Shown: one piece after another, positions 6,950 through 14,188 of the stretch
Numbering within the stretch: the first letter of the stretch is position 1
How the letters are laid out: the number at the start of each line of letters is the position of its first letter
Assembly: GCA_002785215.1 (NCBI GenBank)
Contig: PFMK01000031.1
Location: 1 to 15,785 of the forward strand
From: Candidatus Gottesmanbacteria bacterium CG_4_10_14_0_8_um_filter_37_24
GTDB taxonomy: Bacteria; Patescibacteriota; Microgenomatia; 2-02-FULL-39-11
Direction: 5' to 3'
DNA length: 15,785 nucleotides
Translations under genes and position numbers: made by a program
The notes under the pieces: model-generated
Seen by the model: only the letters and a program-made list of their open reading frames with translations
Databases searched by the model: none
What the model was told of the DNA's origin: nothing

Positions 6950-7765
6950 TTATACGGAGGAATCTAATAATTCAATTGTTTTATTCTTGTCTTTTGCGAA
7001 GTATAAGTAATAAAAGTCATCAAAGTTACGGACAAATTCGGTCAACCGCCTAATACTTATTTTGTAGTTATTTCTGGTAACTATTAATTGAGGCATTAAC
7101 ATCCGTAATATGAGGCTTTTGTCAATTATCTTTGTTGATTTATAACGTGTTGATTTTCTCAGAAAGAATATTTTATATATTCGGAATACCTTGCTTGTTT
7201 TTTTTACCCAATCATTTTTTTCTATAAATGGTGTCTGGTACATAAAATAACTATTGCTATTTTTCTTAATAATTACACTATCGTCAGCCAACGGATGGTA
7301 TTTATCTTTTATTAATGACATCATTGTAGATTTTCCAGCGTTTGGTTTCCCTGTGAAAATGAGACTACTCCCTTTATATCCAGATGCCGAGGCATGAAGT
7401 AAGAATAAACTGTAACTTACAGTAAATTTATTTACAACCTGTTTCAAAAGTAACAGTAATTGACTCAAGCTAATATATTGGTAAGATACTATTTTGTTTG
7501 GCTCCTCCACATAAAAATCCAGACTATAACTAATCTTATTCTCTCTTATTTGACGGGACACGACGAGATTTCTTTTAGCTAGTTCAATATAATAATTGAT
7601 TGTAGATGGTTTCTTAGTAAGAACAAAACCGCCAAAATACTGAATAATAGTTGATCTTAACTTATTATAAGAAAAATAATCGTCTGTTTTTTTACGAGGT
7701 GGTGTAAAATATATTTTAATATTTAATCCTGCTATTTGAAGGTAAATGATATTTAAATTCTTCAT
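6950..7765 (-). CDS. HPr-kinase-like (HPrK C-terminal fold) protein
   Basis: 271 residues. LLHASASGYKG leads into a P-loop GKPNAGKST (139-147), followed by HPLADDSVII (157-166). This matches the HPr kinase/phosphorylase core order: a His-bearing strand, a short P-loop, then a (V)ADD Walker-B-like motif. It lacks the canonical HPrK signature region, and no HPr or PTS genes are nearby, so classical carbon control is unlikely. HPrK-like proteins are known from RiPP clusters, for example lasso-peptide kinases, and the convergent neighbour is the six-cysteine peptide, 78 nt away. The N-terminal 115 residues (many Tyr, Ile and Lys) are unassigned. No ribosome site precedes the ATG. Lys- and Asn-rich codon use makes it one of the most AT-biased genes here. 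The substrate is unknown. Confidence 0.75.
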   Translation of the reverse strand: MKNLNIIYLQIAGLNIKIYFTPPRKKTDDYFSYNKLRSTIIQYFGGFVLTKKPSTINYYIELAKRNLVVSRQIRENKISYSLDFYVEEPNKIVSYQYISLSQLLLLLKQVVNKFTVSYSLFLLHASASGYKGSSLIFTGKPNAGKSTMMSLIKDKYHPLADDSVIIKKNSNSYFMYQTPFIEKNDWVKKTSKVFRIYKIFFLRKSTRYKSTKIIDKSLILRMLMPQLIVTRNNYKISIRRLTEFVRNFDDFYYLYFAKDKNKTIELLDSSV

Positions 7766-8072
7766 AATAATAAAGATGCTTGATTGCCTCTAATTCTCAA
7801 GCGATCTACGCTGCCTTTTTTAGAGTAATATTTCAGATCTTTTATTAAATTATAAAAAAAGCTGTGGTTTTTATATTATAGATATTTTTCCTTGCAATAT
7901 ACCTCCGGAGAAGAAAAAATACAAAAAATCACTTATATTTATAAAATAATTTATTCTTCCCAGGTTGATTATGTCATTTTTTTCTAAAATATTATATTAC
8001 CATTCTATTAGATATTGAATATATCAACCAAAAATTAGCTAATTTGTGTTCACATGTTAAAATATTCAGACA
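7766..8072. other. AT-rich divergent intergenic region
   Basis: It separates the HPr-kinase-like gene (-) from the sensor-OtsA gene (+) and must hold both promoters. Several TATAAT-like tracts occur (around 7845 and 7875 on the minus strand), but none has a convincing -35 partner at correct spacing. A GCTTGA/TCAAGC inverted repeat (7779-7802) lies just upstream of the kinase start. No gene was seen. Confidence 0.4.
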
Positions 8073-10310
8073 ATGAAACAGATCGTTGCAGCCGTATTTT
8101 TGATATTGGTAATAATTAGCCTCATTGTCGTTGCATTCACTATAAGACAGGTAGACGTAGAGCAAAAAAGTCTTAAAATCGATCTGCAATATCGTACTAC
8201 TCTTCTGGCAGAGACATTGAAAGAATCAATCGAACCGAATTTTTTAAGTAAAACTGGCACTTCCCTGCAAAAAATTGTTGACAAATTCGAAAACAAAGAA
8301 AGATTTGCAGGGTTGGCGATTTATAACAATAAAGGAAACATAATTGCAGTATCTTCAAGCCTGCCTAAAGACGTTTCCAAAACACAGACAATTGCTGCTC
8401 ATGCTATGGATGAAGATAAGGCAAATGGTGACTTTGTAAAATACCAAGATAAAAGAATGTATCTGTTTGCAGTACCTTTAAGAGATAAAGAGAGTGTGTT
8501 GGGTGCTTTGATGCTTGTCCAGAACGCTGATTATATCGATGACAAACTTATTGAAATATGGAGAAATAATTTAGTGAGATTGTTTGTTCAAGCTTTACTT
8601 CTTTCGATTGCCACTCTGATTATTATGCGCTGGATAATTTTTCAGCCAATCGTAAATATAGTAGATTCTATCAAAATGACCAGAACAGGAAGAATCGATG
8701 ATACACCGAAACGATTTCCAAAATATTTATTCTTCCAGCCTCTGGTAAATGAAGTAGCAAAAATAAACAGGAGTTTACTTGAAGCAAGACTCGTGGCGTC
8801 CGAAGAGGCAAGATTACGTTTGGAGAAAACGGATTCCCCTTGGACGGCAGAGAGATTGAAGGAATACATAAAAGAAATATTGAAAGGCAGATCTATTTAT
8901 GTGATTTCAAATAGAGAGCCATATATTCATACAAAAGATGGCAACAAGGTTAAATATTTTGTACCGGCGAGCGGAATGGTTACTGCTATTGAACCAATTA
9001 TGGAGGCCTGTGGAGGTATGTGGATTGCTCACGGCAGCGGAGATGCTGACAAGCTTGTGGTTGACACTAACGATAGGATACAAGTCCCACCAGACGAGCC
9101 AAAATACACCCTCAGACGAGTTTGGATTACACCTGAGGAAGAAAAGGGATATTATTACGGTTTTTCCAACGAAGGTCTTTGGCCTCTTTGTCATATAGCC
9201 CATACCAGACCGGTCTTTCGTAAAGAAGACTGGTATGAATATGAGAAAGTAAACGGTAAATTTGCTAAAACTGTTCTTGGCGAAATTAAGAATGTTCACA
9301 GGCCTCTTATTTTCATTCAGGATTATCACTTCGCTTTGCTTCCCAGAATGATAAAGGCCAGTAGGCCTGATGCGGATATCGGAATATTTTGGCATATACC
9401 CTGGCCTAATCCCGAAGCATTTAGCATCTGTCCCTGGAGGAAAGAGATATTAGACGGCATTTTAGGATCTGATCTTATCGGGTTCCATACACAATATCAT
9501 TGCAATAATTTTATGGATACAGTGGGGAAAGAATTAGAATCTCTCATAAGTTGGGAACAATTTGCCATCACCAAGGGAGGACATGTTTCTTATGTGAAAC
9601 CGTTTCCCATAAGCATAGCCTTCTCAAATGGTTCAATGTATAAAGTTGATGAAAAAACTCGAAAACACGAAGAGACCGTAATCCGCAAAAAGCATGATAT
9701 AAAAACAAAATATATAGGACTTGGAGTCGACAGACTGGATTATACTAAAGGGATTCTGGAAAGATTTAAAGCGGTGGAAATGTTCTTAGAAACATACCCA
9801 TTTTACAAAAATCAGTTTACTTTTGTCCAAATTGCCGCACCAAGCAGAAGTGATATCATAAGATATCAAGAATTTGCAAAAGAGGTAGAAGAAGAAGTAG
9901 AGAGGATAAATGACAAATTCAAGATAAAAGATTGGAAACCGATTATTCTTTTGAAAAGGCATCACAGTCATGAAGAAATATATTCATATTACCGGCTGGC
10001 CAATGTATGTCTAGTTACTTCTCTTCATGACGGTATGAATTTGGTGGCAAAAGAATTTGTTTCCGCAAGAGATGATGGTAAAGGTGTGCTTATTGTCAGT
10101 CAGTTTGCCGGTGTATCCAGAGAGTTGAGAGACGCAATAATTGTTAATCCATACAATGCAGAACAAGTAGCAGAAGCGATAAAAAAGAGCCTGGAAATGC
10201 CCCAATCAGAACAGAAACGGCAGATGAAGAAGATGGATCAGACTATAAAAAGTTATAATATTTATCGTTGGTCTGCAGAGATTTTGAAAACCATGGTAAG
10301 CTTTGTCTAA
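8073..10310 (+). CDS. otsA: Membrane sensor fused to trehalose-6-phosphate synthase (GT20)
   Basis: 745 residues. TM1 (about 4-24) is followed by an extracytoplasmic domain (25-165) with a Cache/PAS-like strand (LAIYNNKGNIIAVS), TM2 (about 168-190) and a HAMP-like or coiled linker (about 190-260). A complete GT20 domain runs from about 273. It transfers glucose from UDP-glucose (or another NDP-glucose) to glucose-6-phosphate, giving trehalose-6-phosphate. Catalytic landmarks are VISNREPY (277-284), QDYH (416-419, Asp417), HIPWP (441-445), VDRLDYTKG (552-560, Arg554 and Lys559) and HDGMNLVAKE (652-661). Ordinary OtsA is about 470 residues and soluble, so about 270 N-terminal residues are extra. 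This puts the enzyme at the inner face of the membrane, presumably controlled by an external signal. There is no ribosome site before the ATG. otsB follows after 2 nt. Confidence 0.93.
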   Translation: MKQIVAAVFLILVIISLIVVAFTIRQVDVEQKSLKIDLQYRTTLLAETLKESIEPNFLSKTGTSLQKIVDKFENKERFAGLAIYNNKGNIIAVSSSLPKDVSKTQTIAAHAMDEDKANGDFVKYQDKRMYLFAVPLRDKESVLGALMLVQNADYIDDKLIEIWRNNLVRLFVQALLLSIATLIIMRWIIFQPIVNIVDSIKMTRTGRIDDTPKRFPKYLFFQPLVNEVAKINRSLLEARLVASEEARLRLEKTDSPWTAERLKEYIKEILKGRSIYVISNREPYIHTKDGNKVKYFVPASGMVTAIEPIMEACGGMWIAHGSGDADKLVVDTNDRIQVPPDEPKYTLRRVWITPEEEKGYYYGFSNEGLWPLCHIAHTRPVFRKEDWYEYEKVNGKFAKTVLGEIKNVHRPLIFIQDYHFALLPRMIKASRPDADIGIFWHIPWPNPEAFSICPWRKEILDGILGSDLIGFHTQYHCNNFMDTVGKELESLISWEQFAITKGGHVSYVKPFPISIAFSNGSMYKVDEKTRKHEETVIRKKHDIKTKYIGLGVDRLDYTKGILERFKAVEMFLETYPFYKNQFTFVQIAAPSRSDIIRYQEFAKEVEEEVERINDKFKIKDWKPIILLKRHHSHEEIYSYYRLANVCLVTSLHDGMNLVAKEFVSARDDGKGVLIVSQFAGVSRELRDAIIVNPYNAEQVAEAIKKSLEMPQSEQKRQMKKMDQTIKSYNIYRWSAEILKTMVSFV

Positions 10311-10312
10311 TA

Positions 10313-11104
10313 ATGCCATACTTTTTTGCAAATTTAAGAACTGTTGAAAAACGATTAAATAAAGCTTCAGAATTATTATTATTTACGGACTTTGACGGAA
10401 CTTTAGCTTCAATTCAGCCAACACCTCAACAGGCGAATCTTTCTCTAGAGACACGTGAAAAGTTAAAAGAACTCAGTAAAAAACCCAACATGAAGCTTAT
10501 TTTTGTCAGCGGGCGAAGCTTAAAGGACCTGACAACAAAGATAAGATTACCAAATGTGATTTATGCAGGTTGTCATGGTTTGGAATGGCTAATTGAAAAT
10601 CAGTATGGTCGTGCGCCAATGCCAAATAAAACCTCCAAGGTTTTTGAAGTACTCAAAAAGAAGATAAAAAAGGAGATAAGATATCAAGATGTAATTATTA
10701 AAGACAAAGGCCTAAGTTTCAGTATCCATTACAGATTGCTGAAAGAACCTGATTTATCCGAGTTTAAATGGAAAATGAAGGAAATTATTAATGTATTTTC
10801 ACAAACAAAAGAAATTTCTGTAATTTCTGGAAAGAAAGTTTATGAAATTATTCCTGCGCTTAGGTGGAATAAAGGATATTTCTGTAAGTATATACTCGAT
10901 AGGTATAGGAAGCATAATCAAACCCAATCGTCAGTTTATCTAGGTGATGACGTTACAGATGAGGATGCTTTTCTTTTGTTAAAGGATACAATTACCGTGA
11001 AGGTAGGTAGAAAAATCAGTTCCAAAGCAGAGTATTTCCTTCATGATACTTCAGATGTCCTTAGGCTGCTTACATGGTTATGCGATCAATACGGCATAAA
11101 ATAA
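10313..11104 (+). CDS. otsB: Trehalose-6-phosphate phosphatase (HAD superfamily)
   Basis: 263 residues from the ATG at 10313, two bases after the otsA stop; an upstream TTG in the same frame would overlap otsA and adds no conserved residues. It removes phosphate from trehalose-6-phosphate to give trehalose. HAD motif I is TDFDGTL (Asp26 nucleophile, Asp28 acid/base), motif II is VSGRS (65-69), and the Mg-binding motif is GDDVTDEDAF (211-220). The C2-type cap lies between, including GCHGLEW (86-92), typical of trehalose phosphatases. The length matches E. coli OtsB (266). It is co-transcribed with the sensor-OtsA gene, completing the pathway. Confidence 0.93.
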   Translation: MPYFFANLRTVEKRLNKASELLLFTDFDGTLASIQPTPQQANLSLETREKLKELSKKPNMKLIFVSGRSLKDLTTKIRLPNVIYAGCHGLEWLIENQYGRAPMPNKTSKVFEVLKKKIKKEIRYQDVIIKDKGLSFSIHYRLLKEPDLSEFKWKMKEIINVFSQTKEISVISGKKVYEIIPALRWNKGYFCKYILDRYRKHNQTQSSVYLGDDVTDEDAFLLLKDTITVKVGRKISSKAEYFLHDTSDVLRLLTWLCDQYGIK

Positions 11105-11214
11105 TGTTTATGTAAGGTTTAGACTGTCGGACAAAAATTCCTTATATATAAAAAACTCAACATTTGATATATTGATTTTAATATTACAATCATTACTTAA
11201 AGCAATACCATTTT

Positions 11215-11223
11215 AAAGGAGGG
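11215..11223 (+). promoter_or_regulatory. Strong Shine-Dalgarno site
   Basis: AAAGGAGGG lies 4 nt before the ATG at 11228. It is the best ribosome site in the window, fixes the start of the tandem-repeat membrane protein, and shows that the host uses anti-SD pairing even though most genes here lack it. Confidence 0.8.
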
Positions 11224-11227
11224 TATT

Positions 11228-12052
11228 ATGGAAAACATTCATGAGGATAAAGAAAAAACACAAAAGGTCGGTGAACCGGCTCTTCCGAATAAATATCTGA
11301 TGCTGGCAGGCGGTATTATTGTTCTTATTCTTCTATGGGTAGCCATAAAAGCGATTTTCTCTCCTTTTGAACAGTTTAAATTAACTTTGGTGAACGCTCC
11401 CAGCGAAGTGGTTGCAGGAGGCATTACCACTTTTACGTGGAGGATTGATGGTCCGCCCACGAAAATTCATCACACGACAGTTTATCTGGGGACCACTTCA
11501 AGCCCGGGGGATTTGGGTAAGGATGCAAAAGCAGCGGATACGAAATATACTGAATATGTAAAGGATTTTGTTGAAGGTGATTTTGATGTGCCTTTACAAT
11601 ATATCGGCAACATCACCCTGTCAAACCCGGGAAAATATTATTATCGGGTTCATGCTGTCATCAAAGACAAAGATTATTGGTCTGACGAATATTCCTTGGA
11701 GGTTCAACCTTCTTCATACAGATTATCTCTTGTCAGTGCACCAGAGGAAGCGACAGTAGGTAAAATTGCCACTTTTACCTGGAGAATTGACGGTCCTTCT
11801 ACAATTATCAATCATACTGCTGTTTATTTTGGTCTCGAATCAAACCCGGGAGATCTGGGTGAGAAGGTAAAACCGTCAGATACGAAATATACGGATTATA
11901 TCAAGGAATTTGCTGACGGAAAATTTGATGTTCCGCTTCAATATATCGGTAATGTAAAGATAGCTTCTCCCGGAGCATATTTTTTCCGGGTCTACGCAGA
12001 TATTGACGGGAAAAATTTCTGGACTAAAGAGGGTCAGTTTGAAGCAAAGTAA
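11228..12052 (+). CDS. Membrane-anchored protein with two tandem Ig-like domains
   Basis: 274 residues. A short charged cytoplasmic N-terminus is followed by TM at about 22-45 and then two homologous all-beta repeats, about 50-160 and 164-274, offset by 114 residues. Shared landmarks are (L/S)APxE, TTFTWRIDGP versus ATFTWRIDGP, PGDLG, DTKYTxY, FDVPLQYIGN and a final YxxRVxA strand. The arrangement looks like surface fibronectin- or Ig-type modules that could bind polymer, wall or other cells, but no specific family is recognised. There are no cysteines and no catalytic motif. It follows the trehalose genes on the same strand but has its own strong ribosome site and a 123-base gap. Highly expressed surface-protein status is inference from that site. 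Confidence 0.8.
   Translation: MENIHEDKEKTQKVGEPALPNKYLMLAGGIIVLILLWVAIKAIFSPFEQFKLTLVNAPSEVVAGGITTFTWRIDGPPTKIHHTTVYLGTTSSPGDLGKDAKAADTKYTEYVKDFVEGDFDVPLQYIGNITLSNPGKYYYRVHAVIKDKDYWSDEYSLEVQPSSYRLSLVSAPEEATVGKIATFTWRIDGPSTIINHTAVYFGLESNPGDLGEKVKPSDTKYTDYIKEFADGKFDVPLQYIGNVKIASPGAYFFRVYADIDGKNFWTKEGQFEAK
11375..12049 (+). repeat. Two-copy protein-level tandem repeat (about 342 bp unit)
   Basis: Codons for residues 50-160 and 164-274 encode the same Ig-like unit. At the base level the copies have diverged mostly at third positions, so the duplication is old and held by selection on protein. Confidence 0.75.
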
Positions 12053-12077
12053 TATTATCATACTCCTATTTACTTAA

Positions 12078-12461
12078 TTACGGGGTAAGCGAAGGAAGAG
12101 GGGTGATCACTCCCCAGTCAGTGCAAATTTGTCTTTTTAAAGTGTCTATTTGTGATTTGGTCAGGTCAGAGACTTCCTTTTCAATATTTTTCAGAATTGT
12201 CTTTTCTACCTCAACTACCTGTTTAGTGACGGTTTCTTTAGTATTGTCAAGAGTATTTTGCACAAGGACGTTTAAGGAAGAAGCGGTCGTAGGTACCGAT
12301 CCGATTATGCCCATCTGTTCTCCCAAGACGCTTTTATCTTCAGCGGTAGTGTTTTCATTTCCTTTCCTTTTTTGCAACAATCCGCCGATAAAAACCAGCG
12401 CAATTATAATGAGAGACAATATTGTTATTAAAAACAGAAATTTTGAAAAGCGGTTTTTCAT
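12078..12461 (-). CDS. Small single-TM protein with coiled-coil segment, unknown function
   Basis: 127 residues. A short basic N-terminus (MKNRFSK) precedes one hydrophobic helix (about 8-29). A charged linker follows, then a Lys/Glu/Val-rich region at about 70-110 with heptad-like spacing (TKETVTKQVVEVEKTILKN) that may form a coiled coil, and a short tail with a single Cys (112). No family is recognised. It starts 13 nt after the stop of the phosphopantoate ligase gene, so it is probably the last gene of that operon, yet nothing links it to CoA synthesis. No ribosome site is evident. It converges on the Ig-like protein gene with only 25 bases between. Confidence 0.6.
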   Translation of the reverse strand: MKNRFSKFLFLITILSLIIIALVFIGGLLQKRKGNENTTAEDKSVLGEQMGIIGSVPTTASSLNVLVQNTLDNTKETVTKQVVEVEKTILKNIEKEVSDLTKSQIDTLKRQICTDWGVITPLPSLTP

Positions 12462-12474
12462 TTCTTTATTATAA

Positions 12475-13245
12475 TCATACCATTACGTCCGAATTTCGGG
12501 AAAGCAATGTTAATCTTCTGGCAATATATATTAAAGCCTTTTCCAGTACCAGATGGTTGTCATAACTGTCAATTATCGATATGAGTTTCTCCTTTTTATA
12601 ACTTCTCATAATTTTCACCTGGCATATCAGATCAGGTATAACCCTGACTAAATTATCAACAATTGTGACATTTGCCCTCTTGGCAGTTCTTGAAAGGGGA
12701 TTAAGATCTATAGCGATGACTTTTTTACCCATAGCGACAAGTGCTCCGGTACGGTCTCCATCTTCAAGAGGAACCAGAATAACATCGGCATCCTTCTGTC
12801 CTTCTTTACTTATCATTCTTCGGTTGCTGTCAATCCCGGGAATTATTCCTTTATTTGGAAGAAGAACGGTACCTGCCCCAAGTTTTTTAAGATAATGGAC
12901 AATATTATTTTCTCTTTTTTTTGATGCATGAAATAGATTTACTTCAATACTTGCGTTGGTCAAATTTGCCAGGGTGATGATTTCAGCAGGAGCCAGAATA
13001 GCAGTATTACCGTTGACAGATATGACAGGATGTCTTGCTGTTATTAACATGCATGTAGCTACCTTGATAGCTATTTTAGCAAAATCATTTGTTTTTTCAC
13101 CCAGAAGATAATCAAACGCTTCACCCCTGCCATGCGCTGTCAGCCCTTGAAGAGAAGTAATGCCCAGTTTTACTCCATATGCAAGTTTGTCTCTATATAG
13201 GTTTGACAGATATCTAGGATGTGATTTAGGCGCGTTTATTTTCAT
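12475..13245 (-). CDS. 4-phosphopantoate--beta-alanine ligase (archaeal-type phosphopantothenate synthetase)
   Basis: 256 residues from the ATG at 13245. It belongs to COG1701 (DUF137), the archaeal enzyme that joins 4-phosphopantoate and beta-alanine with ATP to give 4'-phosphopantothenate for CoA. Family-diagnostic stretches are KSHPRY (7-12), GLTAHGRGEAFDYLLGEKT (34-52), VISVNGNTAILAP, VPLEDGDRTGALVAMGKK and AIDLNPLSRTAK, followed by TIVDNLVR. Length matches the archaeal family. A TTG 24 bases upstream would overlap pantoate kinase and adds eight non-conserved residues, so I chose the ATG, 7 nt after the kinase stop. Bacteria normally make pantothenate with PanC and then phosphorylate it, so this gene implies the archaeal order of steps. 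Confidence 0.9.
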   Translation of the reverse strand: MKINAPKSHPRYLSNLYRDKLAYGVKLGITSLQGLTAHGRGEAFDYLLGEKTNDFAKIAIKVATCMLITARHPVISVNGNTAILAPAEIITLANLTNASIEVNLFHASKKRENNIVHYLKKLGAGTVLLPNKGIIPGIDSNRRMISKEGQKDADVILVPLEDGDRTGALVAMGKKVIAIDLNPLSRTAKRANVTIVDNLVRVIPDLICQVKIMRSYKKEKLISIIDSYDNHLVLEKALIYIARRLTLLSRNSDVMV

Positions 13246-13252
13246 CTGCGAA

Positions 13253-14086
13253 TTACTGTAAATTCCCAACCTGTTTTGATATAGTCAGTTTTTCTATGTG
13301 ATATTTGGGATCTAATTTGGGTTTAATGTCACTTATGGCTACCTGTCCTAGCATGAGCATCGTTGCATGACCACTCTGGTTTTTAATTTCATTAATCACT
13401 TTGATTAATTCCTGATTTGTAAGAAGGTTACTTTCCTTAGCAAAATTATATGAGATGTCAAGAATATCTGCCAGGGAAATGTTAGGATGTTGACTTATAA
13501 TACGTAAAGCCTTCTCTGCTGCAGTATTTATCCTACGCAGACGATTACTTTTTCTAATGATTTTCGGAGTTTCCAGTTTATCTATTATCACCGCATAGAT
13601 TTTTTTGCCTACAAATGGTAAAAAGCTCGTCTTTACAGGAAGACCAGCCTCTTTTTTAACTAAAAATCCACCCGTAATTTGTGTGGCGATACTACCAAGG
13701 CCGGTACGGTTTATGATCTCAGCCCGATGGGCGATTTTGGCAAGATCAAGCCTACTTTTCTTAAGAGAGAAAAGACGGTTAATGCCAATAGCCGTAGCCA
13801 GGCTGGATGCTCCGCTTATGCCAAAGCCATAACCTAGGGGCAAAGTGGATGTTATTTCCACGGATAATGGTTTAGAAGATAAGACATCAATCACGCTTTC
13901 TACTGTGGGTAGATTTATTTCCGTGCCGTTGAAGAAAATAGAAGACTTGATATATTCTTTTATCCGGACATTCACTTGTCTGTCAATTGTGCAACCTACT
14001 CCTATTGAACCCATCCTATCGATATTTTTATCTTTTATGACTTTAAAGATAAGGCTTATTGAGGATGGACAAGATGCTGCGTCCAT
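13253..14086 (-). CDS. Pantoate kinase (archaeal type, GHMP superfamily)
   Basis: 277 residues from the ATG at 14086. GHMP kinase of COG1829 that phosphorylates pantoate to 4-phosphopantoate, the substrate of the ligase encoded 7 nt downstream. The N-terminus ASCPSSISLIF and then RMGSIGVGCTID match the start of the archaeal family. The GHMP P-loop is LPLGYGFGISGASS (82-95), with the Gly-rich form peculiar to pantoate kinases. TGLGSIATQITGGF follows, and QSGHATMLMLGQVAI near the C-terminus matches motif 3. The frame stays open for 34 more codons upstream, but these run through the GC-rich hairpin and are not family-like. No ribosome site is seen before the ATG. The transposase gene lies directly upstream, so expression may depend on read-through from it. 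Confidence 0.88.
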   Translation of the reverse strand: MDAASCPSSISLIFKVIKDKNIDRMGSIGVGCTIDRQVNVRIKEYIKSSIFFNGTEINLPTVESVIDVLSSKPLSVEITSTLPLGYGFGISGASSLATAIGINRLFSLKKSRLDLAKIAHRAEIINRTGLGSIATQITGGFLVKKEAGLPVKTSFLPFVGKKIYAVIIDKLETPKIIRKSNRLRRINTAAEKALRIISQHPNISLADILDISYNFAKESNLLTNQELIKVINEIKNQSGHATMLMLGQVAISDIKPKLDPKYHIEKLTISKQVGNLQ

Positions 14087-14097
14087 ATGAAAGGTAA

Positions 14098-14115
14098 GTC
14101 GAAAATAATTTCGAC
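14098..14115. repeat. Perfect short hairpin just upstream of pantoate kinase
   Basis: GTCGAAA (14098-14104), loop ATAA, TTTCGAC (14109-14115). It lies 11 bases before the kinase start codon on the minus strand. It has no U-tract. It could shape the 5' leader of the kinase mRNA or be part of an IS end. Confidence 0.5.
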
Positions 14116-14132
14116 CTCCCTTCGCGCGCCCC

Positions 14133-14186
14133 GGTGAAGTGAAGCACTCCTCGAGCTCACGCTCGAGGCATCTTCCTGACTTCGCC
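14133..14186. repeat. Long GC-rich imperfect hairpin between transposase and pantoate kinase
   Basis: GGTGAAGT (14133-14140) pairs with ACTTCGCC (14179-14186, one wobble). GAAG pairs with CTTC (14172-14175), and CCTCGAGC (14149-14156) pairs with GCTCGAGG (14161-14168) around a TCAC tetraloop. In all about 20 bp pair, with only a CACT/CAT internal loop and a CTG bulge. It begins two bases beyond the transposase stop codon. The GC content is far above the surroundings. Possibilities are a terminator-like or protective stem at the IS 3' end, a REP-like mobile hairpin, or an attenuator of the operon downstream. Confidence 0.7.
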
Positions 14187-14188
14187 AA

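Noticed and set aside
6950..7765. Classical HPr kinase/phosphorylase (HprK)
   Set aside because: Only the C-terminal kinase core pattern is present; there is no HPr, no PTS gene and the N-terminal domain differs.
10268..10312. TTG start for otsB inside otsA
   Set aside because: It adds 15 residues unlike OtsB; the ATG two bases after the otsA stop is natural.
12103..12474. 123-codon + frame opposite the small membrane protein gene
   Set aside because: The minus-strand reading has a proper TM and operon spacing; the + frame has neither a ribosome site nor protein-like layout.
1707..12940. 16-base identity (TGCATGAAATAGATTT) at 1707-1722 and 12925-12940
   Set aside because: One copy is coding in the ligase gene, the other is an AT-rich spacer with no further similarity; probably chance.
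14087..14188. 34-codon N-terminal extension of pantoate kinase
   Set aside because: It is encoded by the GC-rich hairpin region, is not family-like, and the homologous N-terminus begins at the ATG at 14086.
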